NCBI GenBank assembly: GCA_003647765.1 | Contig: QMNM01000057.1 | Span: forward strand, 1-7,594 | Direction: 5' to 3' | Source: Candidatus Cloacimonadota bacterium | GTDB lineage: Bacteria; Cloacimonadota; Cloacimonadia; JGIOTU-2; B8-G9 | Length of the DNA: 7,594 nucleotides | Shown here: positions 1 to 5,600 of the stretch, piece by piece | Layout: each line of letters starts with the position of its first letter | Position numbering within the stretch: position 1 is the first letter of the stretch | Position numbers and translations under genes: made by a program | Notes under the pieces: generated by a model | The model's input: only the letters and a program-made list of their open reading frames with translations | The model's database searches: none | What the model was told of the DNA's origin: nothing

Positions 1-24
1 ACTGCGTAAGTCCTAATATTGTAA

Positions 25-84
25 AACCGTTGAAACGGTTATGAATATATCATTCTGCGTTCACCCCATAACTGAAGTTGTGGG
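25..84. repeat. Pair of short hairpins, both with TGAA loops
   Basis: Two hairpins lie 24 bases apart. The first pairs AACCGT (25-30) with ACGGTT (35-40) around the loop TGAA (31-34). The second pairs CCCATAAC (65-72) with GTTGTGGG (77-84), again around TGAA (73-76), with one T-G wobble (69/80). The arms are unrelated but the tetraloop is the same, as expected for a composite REP-like intergenic element. Neither is followed by a run of T on either strand, so neither looks like an intrinsic terminator. The element lies downstream of the lipoprotein gene. The pairing is seen directly; membership of a dispersed family is inference. Confidence 0.6.
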
Positions 85-159
85 CTTCTGATTATTGGTC
101 AAATTTTATGTAACACTGCACTATAAAGAGGAGTTCGGCTTTTATTGGATTTCTTTAGT

Positions 160-190
160 CAGAGAGACACCAAAATTATTTCTCTCTCTG
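160..190. repeat. Hairpin downstream of the lipoprotein gene
   Basis: CAGAGAGA (160-167) pairs perfectly with TCTCTCTG (183-190) around a 15-base AT-rich loop. It begins 31 bases past the lipoprotein stop codon, so it could protect or end the 3' part of that mRNA, but no T tract follows in the direction of transcription. Its right arm and next bases (TCTCTGTGGC, 185-194) match the end of the TCTGTG element at 2667-2695, so it may instead be a relic of the same repeat family. Confidence 0.4.
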
Positions 191-221
191 TGGCAACGAC
201 AAAGTGAAAATCCAGATTACT

Positions 222-1109
222 TTATTCAAATGCTCTAAATTTTGCAACTACTGGCCTATGATCTGATATTGTTTCATCATAATCATCAAAATAATCGTCC
301 AATCTGATGGTTTCTGTTTCACCATTATTATACTCATATTCAGCATCTTTTGTTATCAAAATATGGTCAATTAAGCTTGAATAGCTCGGATATGAGGCCT
401 GACCTGGATTCCCTGCTAATGGTTCTGTTAGGAAGATGTAATTATCATCATCAAGAAATATAGTAAAACAGTTCTCTTCTGGTGGGTCATCTATTTCATC
501 ATTCCAATCACCAGCAACAATGTAATCTTTTTCATCAGAATTAGCAATTGCAGAATCAATATAAGTTTTAAGAGAGCAAGCAGCAGCTTTCCTTTTCTCT
601 CTATCATCTGGTTGGTCAAATGCTTTTAAATGGATAATTATTAGATAAAAATCAAACAAGTTTCCATTATTTTGAGCTGTAATTTCTACAACTAATGGTG
701 GTCTTGGAAAAGCCCAATCATACCAAAAGATTTGCTCCACTTCTTCAATCTGTATAATATTTTTTTTGTAAATAATTCCTGTTTTTTGATAATCATTTTT
801 ATAAGTATCAGCAGAATATAAGCCATCATAATCTGAAAGAGCGGACACAAGTTGATTAAAAGCCGTAGTATCAGCAATTTCCTGAATAGCATAAATATCA
901 ATATTCAGCGTCTTAATTATCTCCCTGACCCTGTTGATAGTAGTTTGCCCATCTTTTGGGAACCACTCTATATTCCAAGTTGCAATTTCTAATGTATTCT
1001 CTTCTCCAAAAGCAGATAAGCCATCTGTGTCGTTTGGTGCTAAATTCTGGTTCTCGCCACACGAAAAAAAAATAATTAGCAAAAATCCTAATATAATTGC
1101 TTTTTTCAT
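222..1109 (-). CDS. Endonuclease/exonuclease/phosphatase-family lipoprotein
   Basis: Predicted secreted, lipid-anchored metal-dependent phosphodiesterase of the DNase I-like (EEP) superfamily; the substrate (DNA, RNA, phospholipid or sugar phosphate) cannot be told from sequence. Residues 1-17 are a lipoprotein signal: two lysines, a hydrophobic stretch, then FFSC with Cys17 as the likely lipidated residue. An Asn-rich linker leads to the catalytic domain at about 40-293. The EEP landmarks occur in order: TWNIEWF (Asn46), AIQEI (Glu77, metal ligand), IIIHLKAF (His160), AGDWND (Asp201, Asn203), SLIDHI (Asp248, His249) and ISDHRPV (Asp283, His284, catalytic pair). All key residues are present and the length, 295 residues, is normal for a single-domain member. 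The reading frame is open for about 55 bases upstream but holds no other usable start, so the ATG at 1109 is the start; it has no good Shine-Dalgarno. The gene follows thrC after 117 bases containing hairpins and is probably its own unit. Family assignment is firm, function is not. Confidence 0.9.
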   Translation of the reverse strand: MKKAIILGFLLIIFFSCGENQNLAPNDTDGLSAFGEENTLEIATWNIEWFPKDGQTTINRVREIIKTLNIDIYAIQEIADTTAFNQLVSALSDYDGLYSADTYKNDYQKTGIIYKKNIIQIEEVEQIFWYDWAFPRPPLVVEITAQNNGNLFDFYLIIIHLKAFDQPDDREKRKAAACSLKTYIDSAIANSDEKDYIVAGDWNDEIDDPPEENCFTIFLDDDNYIFLTEPLAGNPGQASYPSYSSLIDHILITKDAEYEYNNGETETIRLDDYFDDYDETISDHRPVVAKFRAFE

Positions 1110-1165
1110 AAAATGCGGCTTAAATTCTACATTATCAAACTGGGGATTGGTAATGAGTGCTATTC

Positions 1166-1219
1166 AAAGGACGCTTTAGCGTTCTTTTATTGACTCAGCG
1201 TAGGTGTTTACACCGTCGC
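1166..1219. repeat. Pair of hairpins with TTTA loops between thrC and the lipoprotein gene
   Basis: The first hairpin pairs AAAGGACGC (1166-1174) with GCGTTCTTT (1179-1187) around TTTA (1175-1178), with one G-T wobble (1170/1183). Ten bases on, GGTG (1203-1206) pairs with CACC (1211-1214), again around TTTA. It continues, after a two-base mismatch on each side, with GCG (1198-1200) against CGC (1217-1219). Read from thrC, the elements come 8 and 40 bases past its stop codon and could slow or end transcription, but a proper T run follows only on the plus strand, where no gene ends. The repeated loop and gap-filling position suggest a composite REP-like element; that part is inference. Confidence 0.55.
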
Positions 1220-1226
1220 AACCTTG

Positions 1227-2423
1227 TTATGACTTATTATTTAGCTTTATCCACTCACAATCTTTCAGTCCATTTCCAGTAATTATAATTACAGCATTAT
1301 CCCTTTTATTAAGTTTATTCAAACTTTGATATTTTTTTAGTCCAGCATAAGAAGCTGCGGCTGCTGGTTCAGCAAAAACACTTGTTCTGCTGGCTAATTC
1401 ATAAATAGCATTTATAATATCTTTGTCAGAGACGGAAATAACATCGCCTTTATATTTAGCAAGATATTTAACAGCTTTAACTGCTTCTCGTGGTTTTCCA
1501 ACTGCAATGCTATCCGCTTTCGTATTTGCTTTTTTATCAAAGAGTTTAATTTCACCTGTCTTTTTGAAATACTCAAACATTTTTTTTACAGAGTCAGCAT
1601 TTTGTGCTTGGACACCTATTATCTGTGGTATCTTTTGTGTAAGAGATAATTTATGCAACTCCCAGAATCCCTTAACTATTCCAGAAATAATAGAGCCATC
1701 ACCTATTGGTACAAATACTTTATCAGGCACATTCCAACTTAATTGCTCAGCAATCTCTAACGCACCTGTTTTTTTGCCTTCAACAAGATATGGATTTAAT
1801 CCTGCGGAGCGGTTATACCAACCTTGTTCTAAACATTTATTTGTGCATATATCAAATGTCTCATCATAATTAGTGTCTATCTTATTAAGTTCCGCACCAT
1901 ACACCTTTATTTGAGTAAGTTTCTGTAAAGGGATATTCTTTGGCACAAATATTTTTATATTTAAAGGAATAATCGCACCTAATCCAGCAAGAGAACAAGC
2001 CGCATTTCCTGTGGACGCTGTAGCAACAACTTGCTTGTTCATCTCCATTGCCTTTAATAATACAATTGCTGTAGCTCTGTCTTTATAAGATGCCGTAGGA
2101 TTTCTGGTATCGTCTTTCAAATAAAAATTGGATATTCCCATCTCATTAGCAATTTCAGGAAAACTATAAAGAGAAGTCCCACCTATTTTGAGAGGCGTTA
2201 ATTTATCAAAATTTTCAACTGGCAAAATAGCACAGTATCGTGTTATATCAAATACTGGATTTTGTGATAATGTTCTAATAGTGAAATTTCTTTGGATTTC
2301 ATCATAATCGTATATTACTTCCAAAGTGCCAAATCGCTCACCACAATCTGGACAAGTATATTCAATGTCAGTTGGAGAGAACTCTTTCTTACAAGTTATA
2401 CATCTAAACAGATAATCTTTCAT
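1227..2423 (-). CDS. thrC: Threonine synthase (PLP-dependent)
   Basis: Catalyses the last step of threonine synthesis in the cytoplasm: O-phosphohomoserine plus water gives threonine and phosphate, with pyridoxal phosphate (PLP). The 398-residue protein starts with a zinc-ribbon-like segment, Cys8-x2-Cys11 and Cys24-x2-Cys27, common in threonine synthases of the shorter archaeal/Thermus-like type. The fold-type II PLP domain follows. NPTASYKDRA (108-117) carries the Schiff-base lysine Lys114, STGNAACS (137-144) is the cofactor/substrate loop, PIGDGSIISG (239-248) is the phosphate-binding glycine loop, and ITGNGLKD (381-388) is a threonine-synthase signature near the C terminus. Length and motif order are normal and there is no sign of damage. 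The start ATG has only a weak purine stretch (AAGAAAA) before it; an inverted repeat lies 16-43 bases upstream. No homoserine dehydrogenase, homoserine kinase or aspartokinase gene is nearby. A paralogue such as cysteate synthase is the main alternative, considered unlikely. Confidence 0.92.
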   Translation of the reverse strand: MKDYLFRCITCKKEFSPTDIEYTCPDCGERFGTLEVIYDYDEIQRNFTIRTLSQNPVFDITRYCAILPVENFDKLTPLKIGGTSLYSFPEIANEMGISNFYLKDDTRNPTASYKDRATAIVLLKAMEMNKQVVATASTGNAACSLAGLGAIIPLNIKIFVPKNIPLQKLTQIKVYGAELNKIDTNYDETFDICTNKCLEQGWYNRSAGLNPYLVEGKKTGALEIAEQLSWNVPDKVFVPIGDGSIISGIVKGFWELHKLSLTQKIPQIIGVQAQNADSVKKMFEYFKKTGEIKLFDKKANTKADSIAVGKPREAVKAVKYLAKYKGDVISVSDKDIINAIYELASRTSVFAEPAAAASYAGLKKYQSLNKLNKRDNAVIIITGNGLKDCEWIKLNNKS

Positions 2424-2438
2424 ATTATTTTCTTGAAC

Positions 2439-2466
2439 ATATTTAGCAATAAAATGCTATAAATAT
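2439..2466. repeat. AT-rich imperfect inverted repeat before thrC
   Basis: ATATTTAGCA (2439-2448) pairs with TGCT-AT-AAATAT (2455-2466), leaving a two-base bulge (2459-2460) and a six-base loop. It lies 16-43 bases upstream of the thrC start codon, so it falls in the likely promoter or leader. It could bind a regulator or form a leader hairpin. The AT-rich arms make chance pairing plausible, and I see no leader peptide rich in threonine or isoleucine codons that would support attenuation. Confidence 0.3.
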
Positions 2467-2492
2467 TTCATGCCTACGGGATTTTTTTCACA

Positions 2493-2531
2493 GAAACTCG
2501 ACTCGGGTTCTTTGAACTCGAGTCGGGTTTC
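2493..2531. repeat. Long 18-bp hairpin with TTT loop
   Basis: Bases 2493-2510 pair with 2514-2531 around the loop TTT (2511-2513). All 18 pairs form if two wobbles (2498/2526 and 2506/2518) are allowed; both are G-T on the plus strand and would be A-C mismatches in a minus-strand RNA. Each arm is itself almost palindromic (AACTCGASTCGGGTT type), so the arms also match as direct repeats at 14 of 15 positions (2495-2509 and 2515-2529). Outside the stem, TCACA (2488-2492) can pair with TGTGA (2547-2551), and T7 (2482-2488) faces A6 (2540-2545). There is no T tract right after the stem on the minus strand, so it is not a standard terminator for the kinase gene. Confidence 0.7.
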
Positions 2532-2566
2532 ACGGTCGTAAAAAACTGTGACAAGAGAAATATAGA

Positions 2567-2579
2567 ACTCCATAGGAGT
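2567..2579. repeat. Small ACTCC-ATA-GGAGT hairpin
   Basis: ACTCC (2567-2571) pairs with GGAGT (2575-2579) around ATA, followed by an AT-rich stretch with the shape GTGATATATTTATA. From memory this resembles CTCCGTAGGAG-type elements seen between genes in some environmental bacterial genomes; I could not check that. It lies 36 bases to the right of the 18-bp hairpin and may be part of the same composite insertion. Confidence 0.4.
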
Positions 2580-2606
2580 GATATATTTATATTGCCAATT
2601 TTTAAT

Positions 2607-2633
2607 AGGAGCTGACTTATGAATAACGATTAG
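2607..2633 (+). other. Shine-Dalgarno plus four-codon reading frame
   Basis: AGGAG (2607-2611) stands seven bases before an ATG (2619-2621), an ideal translation start, but the frame reads only Met-Asn-Asn-Asp before TAG (2631-2633). It points into the end of the kinase gene, opposite to every gene in the window. It may be the severed 5' end of a lost gene, a minimal leader-type frame, or simply part of a repeat; the sequence does not decide between these. Confidence 0.25.
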
Positions 2634-2666
2634 GTAAACACCGACAACAAAAACAATAGAGATAAA

Positions 2667-2695
2667 CCTCTGTGTTCTCTGTGTCTCTGTGGCTA
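2667..2695. repeat. TCTGTG-rich element overlapping the kinase stop codon
   Basis: TCTGTG occurs three times in 23 bases (2669-2674, 2678-2683, 2686-2691) and the element ends GGCTA, whose last three bases are the TAG stop of the kinase gene read from the minus strand. From memory, similar CTCTGTG...CTGTGGC strings are frequent between genes in several environmental lineages, but this could not be checked. If it is a mobile or amplified repeat, its insertion may have set the present C terminus of the kinase. A shorter match (TCTCTGTGGC) occurs at 185-194. Confidence 0.5.
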
Positions 2696-5600
2696 TTTTT
2701 CCGATACTTTTTTTAGGATTGAAGTCAGCTCATCTACACGGAAAGGTTTTGTTACTACACCTTTGAAGCCATATTTTTTAGGATTACTCATTACTGGGTC
2801 ATTACTATAGCCACTTGATACAATAGCTGTTATTTCAGGATCGTATTCTCTTAATTCTTTTATGGCCTCTTTGCCACTCATACCAGCTGGAATTGTTAAG
2901 TCCAAAATAACTGCCTTAAATGGTTTTCCTCGCTCTTTGGCTTTCTTGTACTTATCTATTGCTTCCTCTCCAGTTTGGGCAAATTCTACATCATAACCAG
3001 CTATGTTTAACATTTTACCACAAATATCCCGAACTAAATCCTCATCATCCATAACTAATATTCGTCCAGTGCCTTTGACTATCTCCTGTTCCTTTACTAA
3101 TATAGGGGCTTTTTCCTCTGTTGCTGGCAGATAAATTGTAAAAGTTGAGCCAATACCCAGTTCTGAATCTACTGTGATATAGCCATTATGGTTTCTTATA
3201 ATAGAATAGCAGATAGAGAGTCCTAATCCACTACCTTTTTGTTTAGTAGTAAAATATGGTTCAAATATATTCCTCAGCATTCTTTTTGGAATGCCAGTTC
3301 CTTTATCTTTTATGGATACAGCAACATATTCACCTGATGGCAAATTAGCAATATAATTATCTTTGTCAATAATCACATTTCTGGCAGTAACTTTTATGAT
3401 GCCACCTGTTGGCATAGATTGTCTTGCATTTATGACCAAATTATTTATTACTTGACTTATTTGGCCAGCATCCATTTTTACATCTGAAAGTCCATCTGCA
3501 CAATCAATTTCATAAGAAATATTGCTACCTGTTAAAGCAAAACTAACTGTCTCTTCTAACAAGTTCTTAATAGAAGCAACTTTCTTTATTGGTTTACCTC
3601 CTTTTGCAAAAGTAAGTAATTGTTGAGTAAGATTTTTGGCATTCATACTTGCTCGTTCTGCTGAATCTAATATCTTATATACCTTGTCATCAGGAGATAA
3701 ATAAAATTTTGCCAATGATAGATTGCCTAAAATACCAGTCAAAATATTATTAAAATCATGAGCAATTCCACCTGCAAGCACACCGATAGATTCTAATCTC
3801 TCAATCTTAATCATCTCCCGCTCCATCTTTCTTTTGTCAGTAATATCACGAAATATTAGAACTACACCAATAATTTTACTTTCCCTATCTCTTAATGGAG
3901 AGCCACTATCAGCCAATATCCTTTCTGTGCCATCCCTTGATACTAAAACAGTATGATTTGCCAGTCCAATGATTCTACCTTCTTCTAATACTCTATCCAC
4001 TGGATTTTCCACTTCTTGCCGTGTTTCTTCATTGATAATATGAAAAACTTCTTTTAAAGGTCTGCCAATAGCTTCTGCACTTTTCCAACCAGTTAGCTTC
4101 TCCGCAACTCTGTTCATCATAGTAATATTGCCTTTTTTATCAGTAGTGATAACGCCATCACCAATGCTTCTTAATGTTACACTCAACTGCTCTTTCTCTT
4201 GTTGAAGTTTCTCTTCTGCTCTTTTACGATTTATGGCAATAGCAACCTGATTTGATACATAATTCAGAATTTCCACATCCTTTTCTGTATAACATAATGG
4301 GTCTGTATAGCTCTGTACTGTCATAACACCAATAATTTCTTGTTCTATTTTTAGTGGCACACCGAGCCACACTTTTGATGGCGTGCCAATAGGTTCTACT
4401 TCCCCTTTTTGAATAAGTTCATTTTTAATTTCTTGTGTAGCAAGAAGTGGTTTGCCAGTCCGTAATACATAATTTATAAGTGTTTTTCCAGAAGGTATAT
4501 GCTTTGAATACTTATCCTTTTTATCTACAATGTAAGGAAAAGATATTGTATCATTCTCTTTATCGTAAAGTGCAATAAAGAAATTTGTAGTATCTATAAC
4601 TGTGCCTAATTCCTTATGGATATATTTGAAAAGTTCATCAGTATCTGCTGTTCTATTCACAGCATTGGCAATTTTATACACAACTGATTTGAGCTGTTCT
4701 GTTTGTTTTCGCTCTGTTATGTCACGGAACTCCACCTGAACAGCTGGTTTGCCATTAAAACTTGTATTAACTGCAGCGAGCTCAACATCAAAGCTGGTTC
4801 CATCAGCTTTGATAAATTTCTCTTCAATTAAAGATACATCTGTCTTTTGGGACAATATTGTATTAATTAGCTTAGCAACTGCTTTACGACAATCTGGATG
4901 CACGAACTCTATTACTGGCTTTCCAATAAGATCATCCGGCTTTTCAACCCCAACAAGTTCTCTTGCGGCTTTATTTGCGAATACTACATATCCATTTTGG
5001 TGAAGCACTACCCCATTTGAAGAAATTTCAATGAGATTACGGTAACGCTCTTCACTCTGTTCCAATGCCTCATCAGAACGCTTATGCTCTATTGCAATAG
5101 CAATTTCGTCTGAGACAAACTGGAGAAGTTCCAAATCCTTTTTAGAATATAAAGAAGGATTAGTATAGCTTTGTACAACCACAATGCCAATGATTTTATC
5201 TTTTACTTTAAGTGGTGCTCCAAGCCAGATAGGAGATGGAGCCCCAACAAGTTCCACTTCACCTTTTTTTAGCAATTCATTGAAAACATCTTCTGGTGCA
5301 AAGAGTGGCTTGCCTGTCCGTAACACATATTCAGTTAAACCCTTACCACGTTTTTTTATAATAGGAGATACATCCTTTTCATCTACAAAATATGGAAATG
5401 ACAGTGTCCCTTTATCCTCATCATAAAGTGCGATGTAGAAGTTCGTTGTATCAATAATTGTGCTTAACTGCTTATGAATATATTGAAATAGGTCATTAAG
5501 GTCTGCTGTTCTATTCACAGCATCAGCTATATTATACACAACGGACTGGATTTGTTCTGTTCTCTTACGCTCTGTTATATCTTCAATAACAGTTAAAACT

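Noticed and set aside
41-91. 16-codon plus-strand frame (41-91)
   Set aside because: It is no more than a reading of the TGAA-loop hairpins; the second hairpin accounts for most of its codons.
934-1179. 81-codon plus-strand frame opposite the start of the lipoprotein gene
   Set aside because: It is antisense to the signal peptide and catalytic start of a convincing gene and ends inside a hairpin.
1166-1187. Intrinsic terminator of thrC
   Set aside because: The T run follows the stem only on the plus strand, and on the thrC transcript the stem gains a mismatch. A minor role in ending transcription remains possible, but I did not label it a terminator.
1423-1869. 148-codon plus-strand frame opposite thrC
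   Set aside because: It lies wholly antisense to a well-supported threonine synthase gene; the translation shows no domain and is explained as a shadow frame.
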